64,000 bases of DNA from Phragmites australis (lineage: Eukaryota > Streptophyta > Magnoliopsida > Poales > Poaceae). The notes beneath the pieces were generated by a model, which saw only the letters and a program-made list of their open reading frames with translations, had not been told where the DNA came from and did no database searches. Position 1 is the first letter of the stretch; each line of letters opens with the position of its first letter. Location: positions 16,272,001 to 16,336,000 of the forward strand of contig NC_084927.1 in assembly GCF_958298935.1 (NCBI RefSeq), given 5' to 3'. A program made the translations under genes and the position numbers. Positions 1 through 11,152 of the stretch are shown one piece after another.

Positions 1-90
1 AATCCATCATATGAACTGATCAAAAACAATAGATCTAATCTATTTCTATCACATATCTTCTATATGTGACTGATCCAGATCGAAAACTAC

Positions 91-110
91 GCAGGATGGC
101 TCTGATACCA
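91..110 (-). promoter_or_regulatory. tRNA-iMet primer-binding site of X
   Basis: The reverse complement begins TGGTATCAGAGCC, the usual plant LTR-retrotransposon primer site. It lies one base inside the LTR end at 112, which fixes the element's minus orientation. Confidence 0.8.
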
Positions 111-525
111 CTGAAGGGTTGCGGGTAGGCTACGCTAGCATAAAATAAATTTTCTCTACCGCATTCAACCAGGAAGCCATGCGAGTAGGGGATCATGAAT
201 CGTTACCACTTGACAAACAGTGCAGCGGAAGAAGAGTTGGAGCAGACCAATCCAACGTCGTGCGCGTCAAGTAGTCGATCGTCAACGTCGTCCCGAGCAC
301 GTCCCGAGCACCTTCCGAGTACTCGCGGGTACGTCCCGAGTACTCCCGAGCAGATCAGTACCGCAATAGTAGCAGCGCCTCTACGGTATCCACACGTACA
401 AGGATGGAATCGTCGTGCGCCGGTGTGCTAGCACCGCGCGCCCGGCTAGGGTTTCGAAGGGAGTTCGGGAATAAGAGGCGGCCAGGGTTTCTAAAAAACT
501 CAATGCGTCTTGGCCCCTGCCTATT

Positions 526-534
526 CTTATATAG
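526..534 (-). promoter_or_regulatory. TATA box of the X LTR
   Basis: CTATATAAG on the minus strand, about 135 bases into the LTR, in the place expected for the U3 promoter. Position and sequence only. Confidence 0.5.
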
Positions 535-679
535 AGCACGCTAATGGGCCTTTAATCAACATTAAAGCCCATTATGACTCTAAACCCTAATGGTCCTTTA
601 ATCAATATTAAAGCCCATTAGCAGATCCAATCCGCAAACTCAATCGCCTCTAGGGCATATCACCAACACTCATCAAGGG

Positions 680-2098
680 TGAGATTGATAAACTAAGTTG
701 AAATATGCCTTGGTTTACTTGTGATGAGTGATTGATATTGATATTTATTTACTTTGATGATCTTCGGTTTTGCATGAGCTTTGATATGGTTTGAATTGAT
801 TTGGGATTTCATTTGAGCATATTGATTATGGACTAACTAAAATTGGAGTTAGAGATATGTGTTTGCTTGTCTCATGGTGTGCAGGTGATGGATGCAACTT
901 GACAGCCAATAGCGGGATGATCTGGACCAAGCGGAGTGCTTGGTGCAAGAACACATAGAGGTTAAGCAAAACATGAAAGGCGGATGGAGACGACGTGTTG
1001 ACAAAGTCATGCGAAGGGGATACCGGTGTAAGTGACAAGACGGCATAAGGGATCGGAAGCGGGAGAGAATTACCGGCGATCAGGATCGCAAGACAGAGTA
1101 CAAACGTCGATATCGGAGCGCTTGCTTAAGATGTAAGCAAGTAGAGAGTCACGCTTTGAGAAACGTGCTAGGGTTTCGCAGTTTGGCCTCAAAACCATGA
1201 GAGGACTGGAGGAGTACGTGGTACCACCGTGAAGCTTGCATCGAGGTGAAGCTAAGTCATGAAGGCATCGTGGCCGTCCGATGAATTGAGAAAAAATAGA
1301 CCAAAATACTATCGATGGTAGGTAGAAGTGTACTACAAGAGAGGGTTGTTTTGGGAAAAAAACTAAAAAATTTAAGCGTTAAGTATCCTAAGCTTATAAA
1401 TAGAGGGGTAAGGCTATGAGAGGAGAGGAACAAACCATTTTGAGCCCCTTGTACTATCCATATGAGAGATTTGTGCTAGGGTTTTAAATGAGATGAAGAT
1501 AAGTACTTAGCCTATGTATTGGGTGAGAGCATTGTGTGGAAAAATCTTTGTATCTGTCTAAAATAGGGCTGATGTCTACTACAATAAAATTTATTTTCTT
1601 CATGTTATTGTGCTCACCTCATTCTAGTTTCCTTCCATTGGTTCTTTTGCAAGTTTACAAGTTTTTCGGTTTCCGGATTTGATTTTTGTTTTGATTTTTG
1701 GGCCGAAATTTCAGCACCTTGTGAGGTCATTTTTCTTGTTGTTAGAGGCATAAAATTCACATACACACATTTATGTGATGGAGTTTTGAATTCTCTTAGC
1801 TCTAGACAATCAACTTGGAGAGTTTTTCTTTCTCAGTGTTTATCTTTTCTTGTTTCTTTGCAAGTTGTGATTTCGGTGTTAAGACAAATGAATTGATCTT
1901 AAATGAAACCTATGGTTTATATATCATCTGTGGAGTCGTGTTGCTTCGATTTTCTTTTATTAAAACTTATATTTATTTTCGCTTTCGCTTGAGTTTTGAG
2001 ATGTATTGGGTGATCCAAATAAGAAAAGATCATCGATTTCATAAGAAATTTGTTGAGTCGCTTATTCGCTCCTTCTACTCACTAATCTTGTTCCTACA
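680..2098 (+). mobile_element. Copia LTR A (same family as B and C), solo or remnant
   Basis: The segment begins TGAGATTGATAAACTAAGTTG, with a 6-base difference from the B and C starts, and ends ...TTCCTACA. It aligns by eye along its whole length with the LTRs at 13699-15553 and 41324-42717: the same start, TATA region, middle and TCCTACA end. No primer site follows, and no matching 5-bp duplication flanks it. It is therefore a solo LTR whose flanks have changed, or a leftover LTR. It lacks the palindrome-rich block present in B. Confidence 0.75.
1395..1402 (+). promoter_or_regulatory. TATA box of LTR A
   Basis: TATAAATA followed by GAGGGG, matching the equivalent position in B (14850) and C (42044). 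The conservation of this block in three copies supports it as the LTR promoter. Confidence 0.6.
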
Positions 2099-2363
2099 AC
2101 TTGTAACACCCGTTGCCGCTGGCGTTGATTATCGAGATGTGAGTCAGAGGATCTCACTCAAGAAGAACCGGAGGGCGAAGAGAACTTGAGAGTGAAGAAG
2201 ACAGGAGGTAAGTGTTCTGAATGTTTTCATGTCTGAATCTCCCTCCAATTCGGTTACAGGCTATGTTATATACTCAACAGCTACTCATTGCCCATAGGGC
2301 CCCACCCATGCCAGCTAGACATATACACCACACCGGCTCACCAACCAATCGTCACCAACCAAC
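2099..2363. other. Unassigned sequence upstream of the first readable PRD1 exon
   Basis: No reading frame resembles a known protein, and the expected N-terminal PRD1 coding sequence is not visible here. The stretch carries a GA-rich segment (2160-2215) that could be old 5' UTR or transposon debris. The real first exon is missing or lies outside recognisable sequence. Confidence 0.4.
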
Positions 2364-2606
2364 TTGTTTGAATCAGTTAGCGCCCACACTGCTACCTGGA
2401 GGTCCGACATCCGCGCGGCCCACCCGTGCCTCCTCGTGGCCCCGCTCGCCGATGCGCTCGTGGGCGCCACGGCCCGACGCGATGCTGCGCTCGCCGCGCA
2501 GGCGTGCGACCTCGCAGCCGCCGTGGGCGCCCCCGCCGCCTCCAAGGTCATCGCCCGCCTCGCCCGCGTCCTCTCCTTCGGCTCCCTCGTCAAGCACCTC
2601 CACACG
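2364..2606 (+). pseudogene. PRD1: PRD1 exon piece a (N-terminal region)
   Basis: GC-rich frame reading ...RAAHPCLLVAPLADAL... through ...LVKHLHT, ending at a GT donor (2607) in phase 0. Exon b begins exactly with LHCLGLLLN in phase 0, as PRD1 requires. The true left end may be the acceptor CAG at 2374-2376 rather than the ATG at 2364. Preceding N-terminal residues are not found. Confidence 0.75.
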
Positions 2607-2898
2607 GTACGTGCGCCCAACTGCGCCGTCCCAGCTACTCAGGTTTTCATGCTACGCTAGCTATCTCAGAAAATTCTATCGTTAGAAATGGTTCTGCACG
2701 GGAGGACATTGTGAGATAGTGGATTTTTAGAAGGCTCATTCTACGCTGATTTGGTTGGCTGCAAAGATGTTTGGAGGAGGCGTGCAGTGGAGGTTAAGTG
2801 TCACTGGATCGAGCGTTTGAAAGGAAATTCTAATTTTTTTCTGCATGTAAGAATGAGGTGAACAGTAAGCCTAGCGTTGATAATTTTTCGGCATGTAA

Positions 2899-4350
2899 GG
2901 CTCCATTTGGCACAGCTCTGTATCCAAGATCCATGTTAGATCTAAAGTTATTACGTGAAAAACAGATAAATAAGACATAAAATTAGTGGTGAGTCATAAT
3001 ATGACTTGTCAGTTATAATAGTAGTGATAGGTTGTAGTTGTGATCCGTTACTTATGACAGGTAATAAGTGGCAGTTCATCTTAGACCAGTCATAAGTGAC
3101 ATATCAAATTATAACCCATCATCGTAGGCTAGTTATAAGTGATGTATCAAGTTGTGACCTGTCACTAACGACTAATTAATCAGGGACGGGTCATCCTAGT
3201 GTCATTAGTGACGGATCAAGTTGTGACCCGTCACTAATGATCATTTTGATGAAACAGAGCAGATAAAGAAATTTTAATTAATCAATTATTAGATGTATTA
3301 ACCAATCAATTTGCTATCACAACTTACTTCATTTTTTACGTAGTAAATGTACATAGTATGATGCTATAATTTATTTATTTATTTTTTATTTTTTCTCATC
3401 TCAGCAGTATTAGAATAGGAATCATCGTATATTTCTACTCAAATTTGATGTAAGGGGTGGCGATATAGACACAAACGCGTATTCCAAAAATGGTGCAGAA
3501 ACTTTAGGGAGGCGAGAACTCAATCTTCTAGACCATTTTTTGTCTCGAAAAATTCACCAAATTTGACAAAGTCAAAAAGAAACAAATGCAACTTTTTCTG
3601 TAGATATCTGTAGAGTCAAAAAAATGTCAAAATTGGAGTCTGTATGCAAAAGTTATGTCTGTTTTACCGAAGACGCTTCGGATCACCTACTTGGTAACAT
3701 GGTCATAGGCGTCACCTAATCAGTTTATGACCCATCGCCTATGACTTTTGGCAACAAATATTAAAAGGATAAAATATCTATTTTCTATCACAACGATATG
3801 ATAGCTGAGGTGGTAAGGAGTACACACGTGAGGGGAAGTCGCGGGTTCGATTCTCGCAGATGCAAAGACTAAAAGCGGTTTTAAAATGAGGAAGCTTGTG
3901 GGGCATATATGATGTGCCCTGTATTGGGTGGCTCGCGTAAAAACATATATTTTAACATTTTTTGTCAAAAATCACGAAAATATCATAAATAATGGGTCAC
4001 TATAATGACTCATCACTTATAACCTTTATAATTGATAGATCAATTTATAACCCGTCACATATGACTGAATTGGTGACAGGTCTTAACCCGTCACCAATAA
4101 CGACTCATTAGTAACATGTTCAGAGTGAAGAGTGCGAGATCCATCACTAATGACAGTTGTCACCGTCACCCGTTAACTTTTTTCATGTTGTGAGTTTGTA
4201 TAATAAAATAAAGTGATTTAAATATTTATTTTTTATTAAAAATAAAACCAGATGACTCAACCAGATACCCTCAATGCACCCACAATTCTAAATCCTAGAT
4301 TTTTTAGAGCTGGTTGTAAATCTAGGATCTGGATCATGTCAAAAAGCCCC
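2899..4350. mobile_element. Harbinger/Tourist-like non-autonomous DNA element in PRD1 intron
   Basis: The left end reads GGCTCCATTTGGCACAGCTC. The inverted right end reads GGGGCTTTTTGACATGATCC. Both are flanked by TAA (2896-2898 and 4351-4353), the 3-bp duplication typical of PIF/Harbinger elements. At 1,452 bp with no transposase, it must be mobilised in trans. Inside are many short direct and inverted copies of a GTCACTAATGAC / GACCCGTCAC motif (about 3000-3240, 3985-4150). I associate that motif with the subterminal repeats of grass CACTA elements, so a mosaic origin is possible. Confidence 0.6.
3795..3960 (+). repeat. tRNA-derived SINE-like segment (pol III A and B boxes)
   Basis: TAGCTGAGGTGG (3801 region) resembles a pol III A box and GGGTTCGATTCTC (3842-3854) a B box, spaced about 35 bases apart as in tRNA genes. 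No tRNA cloverleaf with acceptor stem is evident, so it reads as a tRNA-related SINE or a relic rather than a tRNA gene. It lies inside the Harbinger-like element. No clear tail or duplication was found. Confidence 0.45.
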
Positions 4351-4353
4351 TAA

Positions 4354-5318
4354 GAATGAGCTAGCTTTCTAGTTGTTGCAGTTCATGAATCAAACAATTA
4401 TTTATAGTGGTGAAATCGCCACATGATTTAGTGGCTTCTTAATATGTCGGCAGAAGATTTATTAGAGCTATTGCACTAGATATGGAAGCTGATACTGAAG
4501 AAGAATGACGAGAATATTTGACTAGGAGGAAGAATTATGGGAAATTGCCAGCCTTCACATGATTGACGCACTCTACATTCTCTTATTTTTCGTTACTCCT
4601 CAGAGGCCAATCTCATTTCCTATAATTGTTTGCACTGTCATGTTTCAATTATTTCTGCAACACCACCGTTCACATTAATCTCAAATTTTCAATAATGTGT
4701 ATTTTTTTACAAAGGAGGTATGGTTTTTTTTTTCTTCTTGAGAATGCCTTTGTACTCAATTGCCTTACATTTTCTTTTGCCATCATATGAACAGCTACAA
4801 ACTGAGAGAAGCATCAATTAAGCCATTTCAGTTGTTATCCTCTTTGTCTGATTGTACTGAACTTATATTAGAATATTCTCTTATACATTTATACCATTAA
4901 ATAGACTGGCAACAGTTAATAGGATGCTTAACACACCATTTGAATTAAACATACTACTGGTGGCAGGGAAAAGCTTAACCCAGTGCAGAATCATTTTAAT
5001 TGATTAGTGTCACTCCGGGAGATGTGTCCAAAGGTTGGAGGATGATCGGCTTGCTTGCCCTGTTACAGTAGTTGTGGTTTCGGACTACTGCATTTTGAGT
5101 GGCCCGCAGACCTTAGTAGTTGTGATTTTGCTCATTTGGAGTGGCCCGCAGACCTTTTACCTCATCATTTGACTGAGGCAGACTGGATCACTTAAAGATA
5201 TGAGGCACCGTGGTACTTCTCTTGTAACTTATGCTGAAGTAGTGACCACAATATTGTTGCAATTTTCTTGAATTGATTTATCTCCTCATGTCTGAATCTT
5301 TCTTTTATGTCAGTGCAG
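4354..5318. other. Remainder of PRD1 intron, no gene seen
   Basis: AT-rich noncoding sequence between the DNA element and exon b. A short phrase, GAGTGGCCCGCAGACCTT, occurs twice (5097 and 5140 regions), a local duplication. No RNA gene or coding frame recognised. Confidence 0.6.
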
Positions 5319-5425
5319 CTACATTGTTTGGGGCTCTTGCTAAACTCTACCAAAGATGCTGCAGCATATATAGGAGATAAACATTCTCTTTTCTTAAACC
5401 TTGTCAATGATCTCTGACTACCAAG
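5319..5425 (+). pseudogene. PRD1: PRD1 exon piece b
   Basis: Preceded by an acceptor (GTGCAG) and followed by GTGAAC. It reads LHCLGLLLNSTKDAAAYIGD and on to LVNDL, then an in-frame TGA at 5415-5417 where an arginine or similar codon is expected, then LP. This single nonsense change alone would truncate the protein early. Confidence 0.85.
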
Positions 5426-5516
5426 GTGAACACAACTGAATTCTGATGTTTATTTCTTACCTTCCAAACACCTGATCTGGCAACATCCTTAACGTCCTCT
5501 ATACAGTGATAAAATT

Positions 5517-5687
5517 CGTCGAGAGACTCTTTGTGCTATACAAACTCTCTATATTAAATGCTACCCCATGGGACAATATATGTGATAATGGAGATGTGGA
5601 CCTTTCAGAAACTGGAAGGAGCTTGCTTCAACTCTCTTGAAGTCCTACTCAAAACTCAAAATGATTTTGTTCGCTTGAATTATGTTG
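5517..5687 (+). pseudogene. PRD1: PRD1 exon piece c, two frameshifts
   Basis: Starts after ATACAG and ends before GTTAGC. The first codons read SDKIRRETL. The PRD1-like reading then moves to another frame (VLYKLSILNATPWDN, later LSETGRSLLQLS) and again to a third (SLEVLLKTQNDFVRLNYV). Each part matches the plant PRD1 order, so these are indels in one old exon. Confidence 0.8.
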
Positions 5688-6436
5688 GTTAGCATGTTTC
5701 TTATTTTTATTTAATATTGTTTTAAGAAATAAATGGACTATACTAGCATATATTGTTGACTGAAAACAGAATGCAGTACTAGTGATGCATTTTCTCAGAT
5801 AATTGTTTACTTATTGTAGTGTTATATACAAGTTGATGCTCCATCCAGCAATAGATTCCTGATGTTTGAACTTTAATATTATCCAACAAACAACTCTGAC
5901 CATTAGTTTTTGTCACAACATATACATAAAGTTGACAAAAGTTCTTTGTGACTAATCCACACGTTATTTTCATGTGAACATTCTAAATATATAAGATACA
6001 ATTAGTCAAAGATCAAACGAGTTATATGGCAAGCTTCACATAGTTTATAAACTTGAGAGTAGTGAAAGTGGTACAAAAAGATAGTCTGCATACATAAATT
6101 GACGAATGCACCATTTCTGAAGCTATACAAGACTGTAGGTACAGATGAACTTCTGGAGCAAGCTTCAATACTTCAGAGTTCCTTTAGTTTAAGAGTGTGT
6201 CAAGGTAGGAAAAGAACTCAGAATGTTGATTGAGTACCTTCAAATTGTTTGCACTTTGCAGTGATGAAATTCCTTGCAGCAATAAGAAATATAACATCTT
6301 CAAACTATTTTGACTAATGAATTTCGGGTCACTTTTTCTATAGTTATCAGACAACTCATCGAACGTCAAAGTTGAAACTTTTAGCATTTGCTCGCTCTCT
6401 ACTTGTTAGTGATGTTCCTTTTTTGTGATTCTGCAG
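5688..6436. other. PRD1 intron between exon pieces c and d
   Basis: Opens with GT (5688) and closes with CTGCAG (6431-6436). It is AT-rich with no repeats or coding frames that I recognise. The short minus-strand frames in it look like chance. Confidence 0.7.
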
Positions 6437-6500
6437 CATTGCTCCTTACTTTAGCAAAGAAAGGGCCCTTTGACGTTTTGCTGCTTAGTGATTAGAGTTC
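6437..6500 (+). pseudogene. PRD1: PRD1 exon piece d, left half, broken by element G
   Basis: Follows an acceptor (CTGCAG) and reads ALLLTLAKKGPFDVLLLSD, then TAG. It stops at the left end of element G. The exon resumes at 17471 after the repeated bases AGTTC, the target-site duplication. Joining the halves also needs one frameshift. Confidence 0.85.
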
Positions 6501-8026
6501 TGTGAGGAATAGTGATGTCCTAAAAAGAGATGAATTAGGACACTTAAAAAACTAACGACTTCAAAAACTTCATATGACAAACCTATCTCAATTTCTATCT
6601 AAATATGCTCTAAGTTTATCTAGTGTATCTACTCTACCGTTTAAGAGGATTACAACCTACTCTAGGATGGTAAATTGTAAGTATGTAAATGCAGAAATAT
6701 AAATAAGGTAGAGAGGCAAACTTGGCGTAAGGGATTTTTATCCCGTGGTATCGATGGCACATAAGTCACTCCTAGTCCACGTTGGAGCCCTATAAAGGAT
6801 ATGCTCTTGATCGCCAAATCGATTCCGGTCATAGCTCTTGAGCTACCAAGTCACCAAGACAAGACTTCAAGCACGATGAGCTACCAAACCACTACGGAGA
6901 GGTCTCACCACTAACCTCTCTTCCAGTTACTTGTGCACCATTTTCACTTCAGAGCTTTAGTCACAAAGACAAGGGCATCCGCATCCCCACACAATCTTCT
7001 TGACGCCGCTCCACACCAAGTCAGAGGGTCAACAAGTTACCAATGAGTTACAAAGACTCTAAGGCGCTAGCGTACCTCTCGGTACATAGTTGAATCACTC
7101 CTTGATCACTCTCTAGGTTGTAGCACCTAGCAACACTTATCTCTAGACCTATAAGCACTAATTGCTCTCTAATATTGTGCTTAATTGCCTTAGATGAACA
7201 CTTTAAACACTTTGGTGACTTGGATATCTTCTCAAGTGTATATGGGATTCTCTAGACTTTAGCACCTTTAAATGGACGAGTGGAGGGCCATACATAGCCT
7301 TAACCCTACGGACTAGCCGTTGCTCCAACGACTCAACTTTATTGTGAACACCGGATCATCTGGTGTAGATAGTGGTATAAGCACCAGATCATCCGTTGTG
7401 TACAACCTCATAAAATAGCCATTAAAACCCACTCAGAACCACTTATGAACACCGGATTGTCTGGTGTATACTTTATCTAAATCACCACACTATCCGATGT
7501 GTATACCCTAGCCTAACCGAGCCAACTTCTCCACTGTTTAACTGTTCAATGTATTGATCTTTTGATCACAGGACCTTCTGGTGCGTATAGCTTCATCTTC
7601 TCAGAATTTTTCACACACTCTGTTAAATACTCCGGTGTGAGCCTCTAGTGCACACAATATTGATCACCGAACCATCGGTGTATATAGCTTCATCTTCTAC
7701 GAGTTCTGGAAAACACTCTGGTGTGCACTGTCTTTTTATCACCAGACCTTCCGTGAGTACCAACTCATATCAGCTCAATTTTGTATCCTTCTAGAAAATG
7801 CTCTGGTGTGTATACTTGTGGTATCACCGGACCATCTGGTGTAGTTATTTTCTCTAAGATTTCTCCAATTCAATCAAACTTTATCCCGCCTTTGGTGGCT
7901 TCTTCATGTATTGCATCCATGAGAGCTACTAACATATATTCTTGACAAATATGTTAGTCCCATTGACTATATTGTTATTAATCACTCAAATCACAATTAT
8001 GATCTAATAGGGCTATTTTCACTATA
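6501..8026 (-). repeat. 3' LTR of G (left copy)
   Basis: Begins TGTGAGGAATAG and ends CTATA, with the terminal CA changed to TA. It pairs with 15967-17469. It contains about eight imperfect spaced palindromes of the type CACCGGATCATCTGGTG (first at 7349-7365) between about 7345 and 7840. Confidence 0.88.
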
Positions 8027-8041
8027 ATCTCCCTCTTTTTG
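8027..8041 (-). promoter_or_regulatory. Polypurine tract of G
   Basis: On the minus strand AAAAAGAGGGAGAT lies directly before the 3' LTR, the expected plus-strand primer for reverse transcription. Position and composition only. Confidence 0.6.
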
Positions 8042-8123
8042 GTGATTGATGACAACACAATCAAACCAAGTGGCAAATAATAAACGATACTAATTGTAGA
8101 GAGTATAAAGCCTTACCACATTG

Positions 8124-8128
8124 CTTGG
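8124..8128. repeat. Target-site duplication of F (left)
   Basis: CTTGG immediately outside the TGTAACACC end of F. Identical to 11148-11152. Confidence 0.85.
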
Positions 8129-11100
8129 TGTAACACCCGGTTTTAAGACTAAATCGAATGTAAACTACATGTATGCCAAGATCAAGTTACATACACGTAG
8201 TAACGTCATAAGTGAGTAACAAACATAATATCATTTATTACAATGTTACTTTATTACACCAATGTACCAAGGGTCTAAAAGAATATTACAAAGCAACGGA
8301 AATAAACTTAGCATGGCGCCCAACTCCACAGGCAATCAACCAAAAAGTCACCTAGTTAGAACTCAGCTCCATCTTCTGGGAAATCCTCGTAGTCTTTGCC
8401 TTCTGGGCAGCAACAAAATTATGGGGGAGAGAACAAGCGTGAGTATATGGAATACTCAGCAAGTGTGGGAAAAAAATATGACACGTGGGCCAAAAGTATA
8501 GATAGGCTTAACTCAAGGGTTTGTTTGCATAAATATCATTTTAATAATAAAATAGTTATAAAAGCAACCTATTTCTATGTTAATGATTCTTATGAGCCAA
8601 GGTTCCGACCACCTTGCTCCACAACCGAGGTTCCAACCACCTCTAAACAAAACTAACTTGAATCATAGTTTCCACCGCTGTGATCCACCAAATCCAATTC
8701 AAAACCAACCTGGGAACACCCGATTCATCATGTGAGGAGTCCATGCCGCTCATGGCCATGAGCACGGCTGGTATATTAGTTTTCACTCTACAGAGGTCGT
8801 ACACTTTACCCATAAGACGTGTCCTCCTTCTTGCCCGTGTCGATCAAACACTTACACACTTCCGAGGTGTGCGGTCAGGATTCAACTGCAAAGCCTTTCC
8901 AATGCCTCTCTCAGCAAGTGTCGACCCGCTGAGGTTTCACCACCGTACATAAGTTGAGTACACCCTCTACCGCATAAGCCCCCTCTTGCGCCTTACGGTT
9001 CTAGGAATTACATCATTCTGTCTCCGTACCACCAAATGATTTCCACAATACTGAGAATAGCGAATTACTAGGCTAGGCTCATCCCATAACAGGCTTGTGG
9101 TTGTACTATTTTCATGGGTGGTCGATCCACGAACCGATCTTTAATATGGTCTTGGCAAGACCGATAGCATCCAACATAGGGAGATAACCGATATCTGATA
9201 AAGCTAACATTCTTATCTGGAACATTTCCACATGCCAACCAACATGCCAACTTGCCAAGATCCTATTTCCAAGTCTAAGCATTTTACCCAAGTTCAACAT
9301 TATTAACCAAAACCCATTTTTCCTATGCTACCCATGAGTAAGCACGACTAAGCATTTCTACCCAGAACATGACGATTACACTACGGGTACAAGGAAGGTT
9401 ATGGAAAACTAGTAAACCCTAACAATAAGATATCATGTTTGATGAGCATGCAATTTGTAAAACAGAACTTTATAAAAAAAATAGGTGCAAAATGTTCGAG
9501 GACACTTGCCTTCTCCGTTGAGTTGCTCGAAATCCCCAAAGTCTTGGTCCTGAATGTTCTCGATCGCCTCCGCGACAAGCTCCTCTACAAGTGAGTAAAC
9601 AAGCACCACTAAGAACAGACACTAAACAAGGCAACCACATAAAACCACCTAAAAGAAACACTAGAACAAGCTAGAGCATAATTTTAGGAAGATATAGGTG
9701 AGAGAACCACCCAAATCAGAGCACCGATGCCAAAATTATGGCTAGTGGAATTTTAAACGGCTAAAAATGATTAAAACTATTTTTCTGCAACTATACCTAA
9801 TTTTTAAAAGGCCTAAAACATTTATTAAAATTTTTTCCAGAGTTAGTTTATAGCATAAAACTAATTAAAACAATTTTTTATAAATTAAACTAATTTTATA
9901 TGCAACAAAACATATTAAAAGCATATATTTTGTCAAAGAAAACATTTTTAAACATTATCAGAATTAATCTAGATTTCCTAAACCATTTTCCAATTTAAAA
10001 TATTTATTCTAACATTTTTACAATTATTTTTACAATAGAAGAACATTATATAATATTTACATAAATAAAAATAGAGCAAAAACATTTATATAAAACCCTT
10101 TCTATTTTCTAGAATTTTTGTAAACATAAAAACCTATTTTCGGAATATTTGGATTATCACGAAATATTTTTCTAAAGAAAACTCGGCTATACTGCACAAT
10201 CGCTGACATCAGCGACTAACTAGGCTCTGATCTGCTGACCGGACCGCCACGTAGGACAAAGATGCCTATGTGGCCGCAAAGATGCCTATGTGGTCGCAAA
10301 GATGCCTATGTGGCTGCACACGTAGCACGTTGACTAGGCCGAAGGCTATTTAAATCACGCGCATCAATCTGAGAAAGAACGGTTGAGATCCAACTACTGC
10401 AAAGGGGTAAGTTACTTCTAATCTACACCGATCACACGAGATCTAATGGTAGAGGGGCGAGCTACCTCGGCTCCAGCTCGAGAAGACGTCAGCGCTGCGA
10501 TGCTCGGGAGTCGACAGAGAATAGTAGAGTGCGACCAGAAGGCAACAACAAACTCGTTTGACAGGTCACGGCACGTCAGGAACGATGGACGTTCGGAAGT
10601 CGACAACGAAGGGTCGTGGATGACAAGATGCGGACAACGGGAACAGGTGCGCACTCGGACGCCTTCTGGGAGGCTTCGAACGTCACGGCAACAGTGAGGT
10701 GGCTGGGCGGAGGTTCAGCGACAGCGCTGGAGTTCATGGTTGGAGGAAACTTGATAAGACTTGGGGCTTTGGGCGCGGTGGAGTGCAAAGAAGCTCGACC
10801 TAGGGGTGAATCAAGGTTTCATAGAGGGAGGAGGGTGAATCGACGAGGTCGGCGGGGTCTTAACTCGGCGACGAGAAAATAGGGTGTGATTTCCATCTTC
10901 CTAGTGTGATTTCCTTCGCGATTGCGCCTGGCTTGATTTCCTTCTTCACTGTGGTGTCAGTTACAAAGAAATCGTGGCCTCTTTCCATAACTTGGGTGAG
11001 GGGATGACAGGAACCCAACGGGCGGGTGCTCACAGAGATGGAAAGAGAGGATTCAAAAGAGAGGAGAGGGATGACAGGCGAGGCCCCCAAAGCAAAGAGA

Positions 11101-11147
11101 GAACACATAGAGAGAGATCACAGGGAAGGGAGAAAATGGGCGTGACA
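8129..11147 (-). mobile_element. Solo gypsy LTR F, same family as E
   Basis: On the minus strand it starts TGTCACGCCCATTTTCTCCC and ends ...CCGGGTGTTACA, 3,019 bp. Identical 5-bp duplications (CTTGG) flank it, and no internal element sequence is present. It is therefore a solo LTR left by recombination between two LTRs. Its start, AT-rich middle and end align with the E LTRs (61043-64000 and 53414-55302), so F and E are one family in opposite orientations. It lies in the noncoding part of G and is younger than G. Confidence 0.9.
10257..10316. repeat. 20-bp tandem repeat, three copies
   Basis: Three consecutive copies of CAAAGATGCCTATGTGGCCG, differing at one or two bases near the end. It lies inside solo LTR F. 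I do not see it in the E LTRs. Confidence 0.85.
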
Positions 11148-11152
11148 CTTGG
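11148..11152. repeat. Target-site duplication of F (right)
   Basis: CTTGG just outside the ...GGGCGTGACA end of F. Identical to 8124-8128. Confidence 0.85.

Larger units (their letters stand above)
1..668 (-). mobile_element. Copia-type LTR retrotransposon X, 5' end (leader, PBS, 5' LTR), cut by window edge
   Basis: Read on the minus strand, an LTR runs from 668 (TGTTGGTGATATGCCC...) to 112, ending in CA, and is followed after one base by a primer-binding site complementary to initiator-Met tRNA (TGGTATCAGAGCC). The start resembles LTR starts of grass BARE/WIS/Angela-like copia elements, recalled from knowledge rather than searched. The rest of the element lies to the left of the window, so its coding region and 3' LTR cannot be seen. 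CTCAT at 669-673 would be the right target duplication, but the partner is outside the window. Confidence 0.8.

Noticed and set aside
1815..2189. 124-codon frame at the end of LTR A
   Set aside because: T-rich LTR sequence, broken in B and C, with no family resemblance.
2221..2719. Overlapping frames of 97-154 codons around the first PRD1 exon
   Set aside because: Shadows in CG-rich coding sequence. Only the frame of 2364-2606 matches PRD1 and joins exon b in phase.
3795..3870. Possible tRNA gene
   Set aside because: A and B boxes are present, but I cannot draw acceptor and anticodon stems; a SINE-like relic fits better.
7345..7845. Spaced palindromes considered as a CRISPR array
   Set aside because: Units are degenerate, spacers irregular, and they lie in eukaryotic LTRs.
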